DNA of 64,000 nucleotides from Candidatus Poseidoniaceae archaeon (GCA_938084675.1 CALKGM010000001.1:51508-115507), one strand, 5' to 3'; positions 54,255 through 63,920 are shown, numbered from the stretch's first letter. The notes: a model not told the origin generated them from the sequence alone. Numbers and translations: made by a program.

Positions 54255-56189
54255 ATGGCAGTCGGCTCCTTCACACTTCCAAAACCTCGGCCAACGCCAC
54301 CTCACTTCTCTCGAAACCAAGTTGCGAAGGTCTTGCATCAGATGGCGGTATTGCTTGAATTGCAAGGTGCCAATGTATTCCGAGTTCGGTCCTACCAAAA
54401 TGCAAGCCGAATGCTAGGAACGATCACCCAGGATTTTGGTGAACTTGTTGCCTCGGGACAACTGTTTGAAATGAAGGGAATCGGCAAAGGCCTTGGAAGT
54501 GCCTTATCCCAAGCAGTCCTCGAGGGTAAGTGGCCGGAAGATTGGGTCGATAAGCACACCTCCACGCCCGCTGGAATGATTGAAATGCTGGGAATACCGG
54601 GCCTTGGTCCAAAACGAATCAAACTGATGCACGATGAACTCGGAGTTGATTCTGTCGCCAGCCTCAAGCAAGCAGCAGAAGATGACCGTATTGCTCCAAT
54701 GAAAGGATTTGGTGCTAAGTCTCAACAACGAATGCTAGATGGAATCGAACTGCTCGCACGGTTTAGAGAACGAAGGCGCTTAGATATCGGCTTGAGATAT
54801 GGAGAAGCGTTTCAGAGAAAGGTTGCTGGAATCACTGGGGTCAATCGTGCAACGCTTGCAGGTAGCGCTCGGAGGCGAAAAGATACGATTGGAGATTTAG
54901 ATTTGGTCGTATCAGTTGACCAAGCCAATCATGAGGCCGTTGCTGAAAAAATCCTATCGCTACAAGGTATCGCTGATGTGAAAGGCGCAGGCGACTCCAA
55001 AATAAGCCTCATTCTTGACACAACGGTATTTGATGATACATTTACAGTGGGCCATATTGACCCGAATGTTTTGGACGCAATTGGAGGAGATGATTACGAG
55101 CAACTTGAGGCTGGTGGAACCATCGATGCGCAAGTTCGACTCGTACCACCTCACGTAGAACCGTTCACTCTCGCATACTTTACTGGAAGCAAGGAGCATA
55201 ACATTGCCATGCGTCAACGAGCCATTGACCGGGGCCTTAAATTGAATGAATTTGGACTCATTCCCGAAGCAAAGGCTGGCGACCTCAAAGGAATGGATGC
55301 GGCTGTACATTCTCTACAAGCCCTCAGCGAAAAGGAGATCTACGCCCATCTTGACATGGATTATGTAGCCCCTGAATTGCGAGAAGACATGGGAGAAGTG
55401 CAGGCTGCATCTTCAAAGAACCTTCCAAAACTATTGGAAATGAACAACATCCGGGGTGCACTTCACAATCACACGACACTTTCAGACGGTGAAGCAAGCC
55501 TAGAGCAAATGGCAGATACAGCACAAAAGATGAAGTGGTCATGGCTGGGTATTGCTGACCATTCCCCTTCGCTTAAAATTGCAAACGGTGCGAGTTCAGA
55601 TGATCTCCTGAAACAAGGGCGAACCATCAAAGCCTACAATCAACAATGGGCAGAGGATGGTGTTGACTTCCGTTTGTTCCACGGAGTGGAGTCCGACATA
55701 CTTGCTGGAGGCACCTTAGACCATCCTGATGAAGTGCTCAACGAATTGGATTACGTTGTTGCAAGCGTACACGCCATGACAAAATGGCGCTCTAGAGACG
55801 AGGTTGAAAATACCGAAGAGCTGCTCAAAGTCATTGACCATCCCGCCACAACTGTACTCGGCCATCCTACTGGACGCATCTTACAGGGCAGGGAAGGATA
55901 TGAAGTGGATTTGTTCGCTGTGCTGGAACACATGGCTGAACACAATCAAGATGGACGCCTAAAAGCAGTAGAACTCAATGCAAGTCCGTACCGTTTGGAT
56001 TTGGATTGGCGCTTGTGCAAGCATGCAAAAGGACTCGGCGTTCCAGTGGTAATCAATCCCGACGCACATTCAATACGAGGACTCAGTGACATTACCTACG
56101 GTCTTATGACCGCTCGAAAAGGGTGGTTGGAGGAAGGAGATGTCCTGAACTCCCTTTCAGGTGAAGCCCTTGCGGCACGACTGAATTGA
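54255..56189 (+). CDS. polX: DNA polymerase X with PHP domain
   Basis: The 644 residues from ATG 54255 follow the bacterial/archaeal PolX plan. An N-terminal 8-kDa-like helix-hairpin-helix region has LLELQGANVFRVRSYQ and IPGLGPKRIKLM. The polymerase palm has AGSARRRKDTIGDLDLVV with the DxD pair. The C-terminal PHP domain has LHNHTTLSDGEASL, IADHSPS, HGVESDIL, VLGHPTGRI and INPDAHS, with all metal ligands apparently intact, so it should have 3'-5' exonuclease or AP-endonuclease activity. It serves gap filling in base excision repair and lies near endonuclease III. Confidence 0.95.
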   Translation: MAVGSFTLPKPRPTPPHFSRNQVAKVLHQMAVLLELQGANVFRVRSYQNASRMLGTITQDFGELVASGQLFEMKGIGKGLGSALSQAVLEGKWPEDWVDKHTSTPAGMIEMLGIPGLGPKRIKLMHDELGVDSVASLKQAAEDDRIAPMKGFGAKSQQRMLDGIELLARFRERRRLDIGLRYGEAFQRKVAGITGVNRATLAGSARRRKDTIGDLDLVVSVDQANHEAVAEKILSLQGIADVKGAGDSKISLILDTTVFDDTFTVGHIDPNVLDAIGGDDYEQLEAGGTIDAQVRLVPPHVEPFTLAYFTGSKEHNIAMRQRAIDRGLKLNEFGLIPEAKAGDLKGMDAAVHSLQALSEKEIYAHLDMDYVAPELREDMGEVQAASSKNLPKLLEMNNIRGALHNHTTLSDGEASLEQMADTAQKMKWSWLGIADHSPSLKIANGASSDDLLKQGRTIKAYNQQWAEDGVDFRLFHGVESDILAGGTLDHPDEVLNELDYVVASVHAMTKWRSRDEVENTEELLKVIDHPATTVLGHPTGRILQGREGYEVDLFAVLEHMAEHNQDGRLKAVELNASPYRLDLDWRLCKHAKGLGVPVVINPDAHSIRGLSDITYGLMTARKGWLEEGDVLNSLSGEALAARLN

Positions 56190-56237
56190 ACCTAGGCCTA
56201 AGCACACCTTCATGACAGACCTCTGCTTGGGAGTGGT

Positions 56238-56447
56238 ATGCGCACCCTCCGCACCATCATCATGGGAAGCATGATGGTCATTCCTGGTCTCATTCTAGGG
56301 TTCATTATTTGGTACATTGCGGGGAAACCTACAACTGAACCTTTGGAGTCCCTTATTTGCAACGTTATTCCATTAACATCAATATTTTTAGGACTCTTCT
56401 TCGGTTGGAAAACGGGTGAAGAATACGACATTAAGAATTCTGACTGA
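56238..56447 (+). CDS. Small membrane protein of unknown function
   Basis: The 69 residues have two hydrophobic segments (IMGSMMVIPGLILGFIIWYIAG and VIPLTSIFLGLFFGW) and a polar tail. It lies between polX and the endonuclease III gene on the same strand, with 16 bases to the latter's start. There is no recognisable family; the reading frame and spacing favour a real gene. Confidence 0.6.
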   Translation: MRTLRTIIMGSMMVIPGLILGFIIWYIAGKPTTEPLESLICNVIPLTSIFLGLFFGWKTGEEYDIKNSD

Positions 56448-56463
56448 ACAGGAGAATACCCCC

Positions 56464-57114
56464 GTGAAACGCTTAGAAAAGGCAAAACGAATCGCCCAAC
56501 AGTTAGAATCGCTCTATCCAGTCATCCCAATTCCATTGGACCACAGCAATCCATTTGAGTTGCTTGTTGCAGTTTTGATGAGTGCTCAAACTACCGACCT
56601 GAAGGTTAACGAGGTCACACCGGCCTTATTTGCCAAGGCTGACAATCCAAGAGACATGGCGAATCTTCCAGTTGACGTCATTCTCAACGACATCCGACAA
56701 GTAGGCCTTGCTCCTACTAAAGCGAAGAATATCAGCAGGCTTTCCGAGATGCTCATCCAACTTCATGGAGGCTCAGTCCCAAATTCGTTCGAGGAACTTG
56801 AGGCACTGCCCGGAGTCGGACATAAAACAGCAAGTGTGGTGATGTCACAGGCATTTGGCGTTCCTGCATTCCCAGTGGACACGCACATTCACAGGCTTGC
56901 AGCAAGATGGGGTTTGTCAGATGGAAGCAACGTTACAAAGACGGAACGCGACCTAAAAGCTGTATTTCCGAGAGAGAAGTGGAACGACTTGCACCTGCAA
57001 ATCATTTTCTTCGGGCGGGAATATTGTCCTGCTCGTTACCATGACCTCACGAAATGCCCAATCTGCTCTTGGTCGGCTACCAAGAAACGAATTCGGGAAG
57101 AAGCGCGACGGTAG
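56464..57114 (+). CDS. nth: Endonuclease III-type DNA glycosylase/AP lyase with altered Fe-S site
   Basis: The start is GTG 56464, with AGGAG 9 bases upstream; the ORF-track start at 56416 lies inside the previous gene. The 216 residues have LMSAQTTDLKVNEV, the helix-hairpin-helix LEALPGVGHKTASVVMSQAF with the catalytic lysine, and VDTHIHRLAARWGL with the catalytic aspartate. The C-terminal cysteine loop reads C-x9-C-x2-C (YCPARYHDLTKCPICSW). The classic C-x6-C-x2-C-x5-C needs four, so the fourth ligand is missing. It removes oxidised pyrimidines in base excision repair. Confidence 0.92.
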   Translation: MKRLEKAKRIAQQLESLYPVIPIPLDHSNPFELLVAVLMSAQTTDLKVNEVTPALFAKADNPRDMANLPVDVILNDIRQVGLAPTKAKNISRLSEMLIQLHGGSVPNSFEELEALPGVGHKTASVVMSQAFGVPAFPVDTHIHRLAARWGLSDGSNVTKTERDLKAVFPREKWNDLHLQIIFFGREYCPARYHDLTKCPICSWSATKKRIREEARR

Positions 57115-57116
57115 AA

Positions 57117-57581
57117 TCAGAACAAGGAGATGTTCCGACCAACGATACTCGTGACCAGAATCACCGCTGCGAGAACCATTGTGATCCGCATTGCGACGTG
57201 CATTCCCTCTTCTTCGTGAGCTTCACGAATGAATGCATAAGCAACCAAAGCGAGCGCCGTGGTTTGAAGAATTGTACTCATTGCAGAGAACAGGGCCACT
57301 TGTCCTTCAAAACTGTCAACAGCGTCGGCATAGTCATCCAATCCCTTTTCTTCTGTCAAATCATAATCGCTGGGGTTTGGAGATGATGACGACAAGGGGA
57401 ACTCGCCAAACATGCCAGATACAACGAGAACAATCAAACCGATCATCAACCATTTTTGGAAGGAATACATGGAACCTTTCGCCATGTTAGCAGGTGGTTG
57501 GTACGGTGAGGCAGCAGGATTCATTGCAGGGGGCATGGGCGGTTGCATATCCATTCCACCCAAAACAAAGGGTATGAACAT
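57117..57581 (-). CDS. Small membrane protein with proline-rich N-terminus
   Basis: The 154 residues (or 145 from the ATG at 57554, MDMQPPMPPAM) start with a Pro/Met/Ala-rich cytoplasmic part. Three hydrophobic segments follow: WLMIGLIVLVVSGMFG, VALFSAMSTILQTTALALVAYAF and ITMVLAAVILVTSIVG. It is the last gene downstream of the archaellum operon on the same strand, 12 bases after arlJ. A link to the archaellum is possible but not shown. No family is recognised. Confidence 0.7.
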   Translation of the reverse strand: MFIPFVLGGMDMQPPMPPAMNPAASPYQPPANMAKGSMYSFQKWLMIGLIVLVVSGMFGEFPLSSSSPNPSDYDLTEEKGLDDYADAVDSFEGQVALFSAMSTILQTTALALVAYAFIREAHEEEGMHVAMRITMVLAAVILVTSIVGRNISLF

Positions 57582-57593
57582 TCCTCAGATTCA

Positions 57594-59396
57594 TCAGGAT
57601 CCAAAGACGCCTGAAGCACTTTCCAACATAACTGCAGTCAATAATGAGGCAAGCCCAGAAACCCATGTAAGTAGAATCATTTGACCGACAGCACTTGAGC
57701 GAGTACCGCCACGAAGTCGTGTTGCAATCGATGAAACGGCTATGACCTGCATTAAAATTAACAATGAAATGATGATTTTGAACATCCTGATGTTATCATC
57801 AACCGATGAAGCATCTTCCATAACCGGCAATGCAACTCCTGCTCCGAAATTAGAAAGCGCACTCACATCGGTTTCGGTGAGCCCACTTGCGACTCCAGCA
57901 ATCGATTCTCCAAGTTGCAAGACAATCGCAGTGGTTACATTGAGTGCCGCTACGCTTGAAATGAGAAGTCCGAGGGCAACACCCCACATCGTGTTTGCAG
58001 ATAATGCTCTTCTGTTTCTTAACGAAAGGAGGTTTCCAACAGATCGTGATACCATTTCAGCAGTGGCGGCAGGTTGTCCTGATGATTGTGAGCCTTCAAT
58101 GTAAATCCGGGTATATCGTGAGATGACCGCAGAGTTGGTATCTGCTGTAAAATAATCCCAGGCACGGTCTGAATCAATTCGTGTTGACAGGCGTTTCTCC
58201 AATCTGTCAATGGAGTTGTCCAGCATACCGAAATCAATTCCTCTTAGTGCTTTGATGGTTGCAGAAGGTTCCGATGACCGGGCTTGTGCCGTACCACCAA
58301 GGGCCCGTATGAAGTCGGGGTAGGTTTCATCTCTACGTTGAATTTGATTTTCTTCTCTACGAATCATCATTGATGGGATGAGAAGAGGTGATAGGGGGAT
58401 TGCAATGAAAAGGAGGCCATATTTGTCCCACTGGGATGTTAATTCCTCAAAGACCCAAATGAGGGTCAAAACACTCGTTGCCACAAGTACCAAAGCGACG
58501 GTACTGGAGACCAATAGAGATCGTCTAAAATTGATTCTGAACGGGGTATCCATTTCATCTCGGGCAAAGGTGAGGTCCTTTGGAATCGTTGCCCGAAAGG
58601 CAAATACTGCTCCTAACTGAATGAAAGCAAACATCAGGGATGCAAGGAGAAGAAATCGTAGACGGCTTGCAACTTCAATGGGCGTATCATCACCGCTACC
58701 AACTTCAAAGAGAACCAAATGGATTCCAGCAATGACAAGTCCAAACAACCCAGCGGTTACAAGTGAGACATAGATTTCTTTGAGGGTATCTACAGATTCT
58801 AATCTTGTATCATAAAGCGTATTGTATTGCTCAGCAATCGTTTCCTGCTCGGAACGCATGAACTCATCAATCGGTTGACCTGCCTCAATGGAAAACGCCA
58901 TTCGATTCAGGAAATCCGACCAAATAGGACTCGGACTTTGCTGTGCAACGATACGTGCAGCCTCTGGAAGTGAAGTATGCCATTTATCTACCAAGGTTTC
59001 AATTCGCTGGACTTCGGCAGCGAGTTCACCATAATCGCGCATTTGCTTGAGAATGTCAAAAATTGACTGTGCTCCAACTTCCCCAATGGATAGAATACCC
59101 ATACGTGTGATGAACATGTGCATTTCTGCTTCAATGAGGGTCGCTGAACGCTGAACCTCAAGGATGGGAAATCCAACGGCGGCAAGTGAGGCCATAATCG
59201 TGAGAAGCAAGATAAGGAGAATCCCTGTAACTCCTGAGAAAAGTGCCCCTTCCCCTAGACCACCGGTGACAAATACAAGAATTATTGAGAAAATAAAGGT
59301 GAAAATCGCTACTGGGAGGACATAAAGCGCAAGAAAGCGCCCCATCGGCATCTCAAGACGACGCAGTGCAATGTGCCAAATCGGCATGCGCTCCAT
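57594..59396 (-). CDS. arlJ: Archaellum membrane platform protein ArlJ (FlaJ)
   Basis: The 600 residues contain two T2SSF-type domains with membrane helices (LPVAIFTFIFSIILVFVTGG, ILLILLLTIMASLAAVGFPIL, then later sets near LVSTSTVALVLVATSVLTLIW and ALGLLISSVAALNVTTAIVL). The positive loop ALGGTAQARSSEPSATIKALRG is typical of ArlJ, which anchors the motor ATPase. It is the last archaellum gene of the operon, 14 bases after arlI. Confidence 0.93.
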   Translation of the reverse strand: MERMPIWHIALRRLEMPMGRFLALYVLPVAIFTFIFSIILVFVTGGLGEGALFSGVTGILLILLLTIMASLAAVGFPILEVQRSATLIEAEMHMFITRMGILSIGEVGAQSIFDILKQMRDYGELAAEVQRIETLVDKWHTSLPEAARIVAQQSPSPIWSDFLNRMAFSIEAGQPIDEFMRSEQETIAEQYNTLYDTRLESVDTLKEIYVSLVTAGLFGLVIAGIHLVLFEVGSGDDTPIEVASRLRFLLLASLMFAFIQLGAVFAFRATIPKDLTFARDEMDTPFRINFRRSLLVSSTVALVLVATSVLTLIWVFEELTSQWDKYGLLFIAIPLSPLLIPSMMIRREENQIQRRDETYPDFIRALGGTAQARSSEPSATIKALRGIDFGMLDNSIDRLEKRLSTRIDSDRAWDYFTADTNSAVISRYTRIYIEGSQSSGQPAATAEMVSRSVGNLLSLRNRRALSANTMWGVALGLLISSVAALNVTTAIVLQLGESIAGVASGLTETDVSALSNFGAGVALPVMEDASSVDDNIRMFKIIISLLILMQVIAVSSIATRLRGGTRSSAVGQMILLTWVSGLASLLTAVMLESASGVFGS

Positions 59397-59410
59397 GTCT
59401 CATCATCTCC

Positions 59411-61126
59411 TCATTTCTGATTGACGCCGACCCACGTGTCAATAGCTCGGCTAAAATGATCCCAACCGTTGGAATAATAGAGGCCGAGGAGGTCAAAGAC
59501 ATCATCATAATGAGTCAAGCCCCGGTCTACCATACGCTGGATGGCATCTGCCCTGCGAAGCATCTCATCGTAGATATCTCGCTTATTAGCAAAACCTGCC
59601 ATTGCGGCGATTTTGTTCTCGAGGAGGTGAGATTGGAACATACCACGGAAATAATGCTTATCTTTGACAGGGTCCCATTCGAACATTCCACGGGTCAACA
59701 CACCGTCACTGTGTTTGTTGTAACCAATGACTTCGTCAATTCCGGTAATACGACGGGCAATACCTCCACCAGGCGCCTCAACAACTTCTTGGAAAATTGC
59801 GAAGTTGAGATTGTCAAAGAAGCGAATTGGAACATTGATTGGATCACCTGTAAACCGTTGAATCATCTTAACGATGGACGATGCGTGGAAGGTAGCAATA
59901 ACTGGGTGACCTGTCTGCATGGCTTGGAACGCAGTAGCACCTTCAACACCACGAATCTCACCGATGATGATGTATCGTGGACGGCTTCGCAATGCCGCCT
60001 TGAGCAGGTCAAACATCTCAACACGAGATTCTTCATTTTTAGCATCACGGGTGACGAGACGCTGCCAGATCTTATGCCGAACTTTGACTTCAGGGGTATC
60101 TTCAGCAGAGTAAATTTTGACATTGTGGTCGATAAAGGGGAGAATGGCGTTCAATGTTGTGGTTTTACCCGACGCAGTCTCTCCGGATACCAACACAGAC
60201 ATACCATATTCAAGGCAAATCCAAATGTAGGCTGCTACTTGAGATGACATCGTACCCCACTGAATCAGTTGAGTAATCGAGATGGTTTCTTCTGCGAATT
60301 TACGGATGGTGAACGACGGACCAAGCATGGATACGTCGTCAGAGAAAATAATATTGATACGTGAACCATCGAGGAGAACACCATCGATAATTGGCTTATT
60401 GTCGGATACTGGTCGCCCGATACGCTCTGACATTGCACGTAGATAGCGAGAAAGAAGTTCCCGTTCACGGAATCTGATGTTAGAGGTAACCATTCCGAAA
60501 ACCTTGTGATCCATGTGAATGTGTTTCAATCCGACTGAGTGTATGTCTTCCAACATCTCGTCGGAGAGCAGGGGTTCAAGCGGTCCGTTTCGAATCAAGT
60601 CACGAATAACCACATAGGTCAGTCGTTCTCGCTGCTTTTCGTTCACGGTCAGGCGTTTGTCATCCATACCGATCATTTCCCAAAGGCGACCCTGACGACG
60701 AACGAGATTATTGGCCTCAGTGTCAAGGATAGTATATCGGTCAATCATTTGACCCAAGATGTTTTCGAATTCTGAATCGGTAGTAAATGATGGAGCCGAC
60801 GGTGCTTCTTGCAGGAGCGTTTCAATAAGTTCCCGACGAATATTTTCTTCTTCTTCCGTCAATTGAGGCTCCAAACCAAACCAAAGAATCGTTCCACCGC
60901 CATCGTCATCTGCCGGAGGTTCGTAGATATGAACGAAGATAGGTTCCCTTGTCACATAGATCAAATTGAGAGGGCGAGTTTTCATCGCACCACGGTCCAA
61001 TGGACCATAGTAAACAGGACGAGAACCGTAACGTTGCTCAAAGTCACGTACCCAGTCGGCTACGTGAGGATAAGCAGCCATGACACCGTTGAGGTCTCCT
61101 TTAGCAAATCGGGGCTCGTCGCTCAT
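59411..61126 (-). CDS. arlI: Archaellum assembly and rotation ATPase ArlI (FlaI)
   Basis: The 571 residues show the secretion-ATPase pattern: ISITQLIQWGTMSSQVAAYIW, Walker A VSGETASGKTTTLN, the Asp box IYSAEDTPEVKV, Walker B YIIIGEIRGVEGATAF and the His box QTGHPVIATFHA. ArlI powers both assembly and rotation. The N-terminal part is the usual three-helix and alpha/beta region. It lies between arlH and arlJ. Confidence 0.96.
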   Translation of the reverse strand: MSDEPRFAKGDLNGVMAAYPHVADWVRDFEQRYGSRPVYYGPLDRGAMKTRPLNLIYVTREPIFVHIYEPPADDDGGGTILWFGLEPQLTEEEENIRRELIETLLQEAPSAPSFTTDSEFENILGQMIDRYTILDTEANNLVRRQGRLWEMIGMDDKRLTVNEKQRERLTYVVIRDLIRNGPLEPLLSDEMLEDIHSVGLKHIHMDHKVFGMVTSNIRFRERELLSRYLRAMSERIGRPVSDNKPIIDGVLLDGSRINIIFSDDVSMLGPSFTIRKFAEETISITQLIQWGTMSSQVAAYIWICLEYGMSVLVSGETASGKTTTLNAILPFIDHNVKIYSAEDTPEVKVRHKIWQRLVTRDAKNEESRVEMFDLLKAALRSRPRYIIIGEIRGVEGATAFQAMQTGHPVIATFHASSIVKMIQRFTGDPINVPIRFFDNLNFAIFQEVVEAPGGGIARRITGIDEVIGYNKHSDGVLTRGMFEWDPVKDKHYFRGMFQSHLLENKIAAMAGFANKRDIYDEMLRRADAIQRMVDRGLTHYDDVFDLLGLYYSNGWDHFSRAIDTWVGVNQK

Positions 61127-61141
61127 AATTCATCCACCTCC

Positions 61142-61876
61142 TCAACTGACCGCCGTGATGTCGACGATAAAACCCATTCCAGGTTCTACACGCCATCCAA
61201 TGCTCGATTGGATGGGTCCTGCTGCACGTAGGAACCGAGTGACAATGATGTTTCTCTTGATTTCGCCCCCAATTAGAGCGTTTTCCAAATCCAGTACAAC
61301 TTCAGCTGATGCTCGTAAAGTATGGAGGAGTTTCCCATCCATTTCATCCGGGTCTAAGCAGAGCATGAAGGAGCGCCCTTCGGAGGCGACCTTACGCATT
61401 TGCTGCATCAGTTGGAAGCGCCCGTTATCATCAAGATTGTCAGGCATAAGCGAACTACCGGAATCGAAGAGGATGACATCTGCTGAGGGGACTGCTGGAC
61501 TTGCCAGCACATCGTGTAGGGTTACATCGGCTCTTGATTCTGCGATGGTTCCAAACCGACTGATGACCATCAAGCGGCCTTCCCGAATTGCATCGGTAAT
61601 TCCGTAGCCAACACTTTCCATTTGTTCAATCCAACCACGAGTTGTGAGTTCAGTCGTAACGACGAGAACCTTGACACCGTTCTGGATCATCCCGTGAACA
61701 AGACGTTGAGAAATCAGTGATTTACCGGCTCCGACTTTTCCTTGCAACACATAGAGCGAACGATTCGGCATCCTGAGGCCCATAGAGTCTCCCAGTGAAT
61801 CGGTTTCTACATCGAAGGGGAAGCCGTCTTCAACAGGCTTGTGCGCAATCATAAACGGGTTCTCATCAAATTTCAT
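61142..61876 (-). CDS. arlH: Archaellum RecA-like ATPase homologue ArlH (FlaH)
   Basis: The 244 residues have a KaiC/RecA-like fold: Walker A LYVLQGKVGAGKSLISQRL and a degenerate Walker B region SADVILFDSGSSL, as is known for ArlH, which binds but barely hydrolyses ATP and regulates ArlI. It overlaps arlG by 11 bases, which indicates coupled translation. Confidence 0.92.
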   Translation of the reverse strand: MKFDENPFMIAHKPVEDGFPFDVETDSLGDSMGLRMPNRSLYVLQGKVGAGKSLISQRLVHGMIQNGVKVLVVTTELTTRGWIEQMESVGYGITDAIREGRLMVISRFGTIAESRADVTLHDVLASPAVPSADVILFDSGSSLMPDNLDDNGRFQLMQQMRKVASEGRSFMLCLDPDEMDGKLLHTLRASAEVVLDLENALIGGEIKRNIIVTRFLRAAGPIQSSIGWRVEPGMGFIVDITAVS

Positions 61877-62360
61877 TTAATCTGACCTCCTTGTTCATTG
61901 TCGCTGAATGCTGATATCCTTGTACGGGTTCAGAAATACCTACGAAGAATAATGATGCATCATCGCCATCCGTGTAGGTGAGCGAATTATCAGAGGCTGT
62001 TATTTCAAGAAGATAACCAGGCAACCAATCTGTTCCAGATGGAGCGATTGATGTTGTCATTGTTGCAGGAGCGACGCCATTAATGAGGAGCTCAAATGTG
62101 GTGCTCATCTCATGAATTCCCGAATTAAGGATATAGACGGTTAATTCATCGTCACCCACTGCTGGGTCTTCAAATCCAACCATCATGGGGTCCCCTGCGA
62201 AATCTACCGACACGCCAAGAGAACCAAGTGATTTACGTTCATCACTCTCCGCAGCTCGTGCGACCTTATTCCATTCATTGATGAGAATGGTACTCACACT
62301 GCCAGAGATCAGCAATGCTGTGACCAGCATAATGAAAGATGATGCTCCGCCGTCCGCCAT
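61866..62360 (-). CDS. arlG: Archaellum stator protein ArlG (FlaG)
   Basis: The 164 residues have one N-terminal membrane helix (SFIMLVTALLISGSVSTIL) and a beta-sandwich outside domain with VYILNSGIHEMSTTFELLINGV, the typical ArlF/ArlG pattern. ArlG forms filaments capped by ArlF that contact the S-layer as part of the motor's stator. It lies between arlF and arlH. Confidence 0.86.
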   Translation of the reverse strand: MADGGASSFIMLVTALLISGSVSTILINEWNKVARAAESDERKSLGSLGVSVDFAGDPMMVGFEDPAVGDDELTVYILNSGIHEMSTTFELLINGVAPATMTTSIAPSGTDWLPGYLLEITASDNSLTYTDGDDASLFFVGISEPVQGYQHSATMNKEVRLNEI

Positions 62361-62369
62361 ACTATCAAC

Positions 62370-63023
62370 TCAAGCAAAATTATGGCCAATTGTTGTTGGG
62401 CCTACCGTCATCGAAATGCGGTCTTCTCCGATTGTACCTGTATCAATCCATTGAAGAAACAGAGTTTCTCCGGTGAACCAGTTTGTAGATGAGATTGCTG
62501 AGGTGTAAACTGTATCAAATGGTACTGGATTTGTTCCATTCGTGAACAGCCACATGTCATCAAAATCAATCGTTGCCGAACCAGCATTGGTAAAGTTTGC
62601 ATAAACTGCGTTGCCTAATGTTGCAGTGACATTCGCAGTGCCTGAGTTACCGACGCAAGCGGTTGTACAAGTGATCGTAAGGGTTGGTGGGGATGAATAA
62701 TCGCCGTGGCTGGTGATTACCACGTCAATTATTGCTCCACTTCCATCCACTGTATAATCACCTGCAAAACCACCGTTACCAGTAGAAGCGGCAAGTGTGC
62801 CGTTGGTATATCCGGTCCCGGGGGTTACAATGGTATAGTCTACAACTGCACCATCAAACAATATTGCATCGTCAATGGTAAAGGTTGGAACGGGTTCATC
62901 TGCATTGTCCAATCGGTCAAGACCAGAATCAATTTGAGATGAAATTGATTGATATGCCATCGAAAAAACGACAAGCATCGAAATGCCTACAATCAACCCT
63001 CCTATTCCAACCGAAGCGCCCAT
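62370..63023 (-). CDS. arlF: Archaellum stator protein ArlF (FlaF) with an inserted domain
   Basis: The N-terminal helix (GIGGLIVGISMLVVFSMAYQSIS) and the end of the sandwich (VYANFTNAGSATIDFDDMWLFTNG) match ArlF, which binds S-layer protein outside the cell. At 217 residues it is about 70 longer than usual. The extra part, residues about 59-135, has paired motifs TPGTGYTNGTL and SHGDYSSPPTLTI, typical of Gly/Tyr/Pro beta repeats in surface and phage-tail proteins. It also has two cysteines (CTTAC). Confidence 0.86.
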   Translation of the reverse strand: MGASVGIGGLIVGISMLVVFSMAYQSISSQIDSGLDRLDNADEPVPTFTIDDAILFDGAVVDYTIVTPGTGYTNGTLAASTGNGGFAGDYTVDGSGAIIDVVITSHGDYSSPPTLTITCTTACVGNSGTANVTATLGNAVYANFTNAGSATIDFDDMWLFTNGTNPVPFDTVYTSAISSTNWFTGETLFLQWIDTGTIGEDRISMTVGPTTIGHNFA

Positions 63024-63878
63024 TCACTCTCCTCCACGTAACAATTCCATTTGCCGCCATGATGAGACCAAGGCAGAAAAGGTGAGCAACTCACGGTGAG
63101 GCAAGTGATCTTCCAATGCTGTTTCAGGGTCTCCAGGTTCTGCAAGTTGGACAATTGCCATGACACTGATGCCTTCGGCAGAGGTCAACATTCCTGAATC
63201 GATTGCTTTTTGAGTGAAACTCACAGCAGCCATGCCGGACATATTGTCAAGCAAGAGTGCTGAAACAGTCGGTGCTCCAATTTGGTTCGCAGAACCCGTA
63301 GGGGTCGATGCGGGAGCGTTCAAGAACGGGTTTGCTGCCAAAGCTTGTGCCTCATACAATTCAACCAACGGGGCTTCGTCGTTTTCCATCATGCGAGATT
63401 GCCCGCTGATTTCAACAACTTCACCACTGGCGGTGATGATCCGGTCGCCTGATGAAACTTCATCTTCGCCTTCAACATCATCGTGTTCTGACGAAGATTC
63501 AGCTTCGCTAGTCGCTTGAGGTAAAGCACCGTCTTCTAGTCGCCCCTCAACCATACGTAACACATCTTCAACCATATCGAGACGACTGCTGATGAGTCGC
63601 TCAAGGCCAGATGTATCAACGGTAGCCGGTGGTAGATTCACTGGCGCACTTTGAGGTGCGAGTGTTGCTGCCACGTTAGGTACGCTTTGCTGACTGTTAA
63701 TCCGAGCTCTTGTTGGTCCGGGAGAAATTGTCCATGCATCCTCTTCGCTAAGAAGCCCTTGTTCAGGGAACGGCACCTGTTCAATGGCCACGTTGGCCAA
63801 TATCTTCAGGCGTTCTTCGCTTAGGTTCTGGTCTGGATTTTTATTTCCTCCGGAGTTTCCACTAAATGGCCATGCCAT
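63024..63878 (-). CDS. ArlC/D/E-family archaellum adaptor protein
   Basis: From ATG 63878 (ribosome binding site GGAGG about 10 bases upstream; the track start at 63917 is less likely) the protein has about 284 residues. A long disordered and acidic middle (EAESSSEHDDVEGEDEVSSG) leads to the C-terminal FlaD/E domain: LLLDNMSGMAAVSFTQKAIDSGML ... HRELLTFSALVSSWRQMELL. ArlC/D/E proteins link the motor to chemotaxis (via CheF) in euryarchaea. Only one such gene is present here, between archaellin and arlF. Confidence 0.85.
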   Translation of the reverse strand: MAWPFSGNSGGNKNPDQNLSEERLKILANVAIEQVPFPEQGLLSEEDAWTISPGPTRARINSQQSVPNVAATLAPQSAPVNLPPATVDTSGLERLISSRLDMVEDVLRMVEGRLEDGALPQATSEAESSSEHDDVEGEDEVSSGDRIITASGEVVEISGQSRMMENDEAPLVELYEAQALAANPFLNAPASTPTGSANQIGAPTVSALLLDNMSGMAAVSFTQKAIDSGMLTSAEGISVMAIVQLAEPGDPETALEDHLPHRELLTFSALVSSWRQMELLRGGE

Positions 63879-63920
63879 TCTTATTCCTCCATATTGGTTC
63901 GAGTAAACTCGAACCAAACA

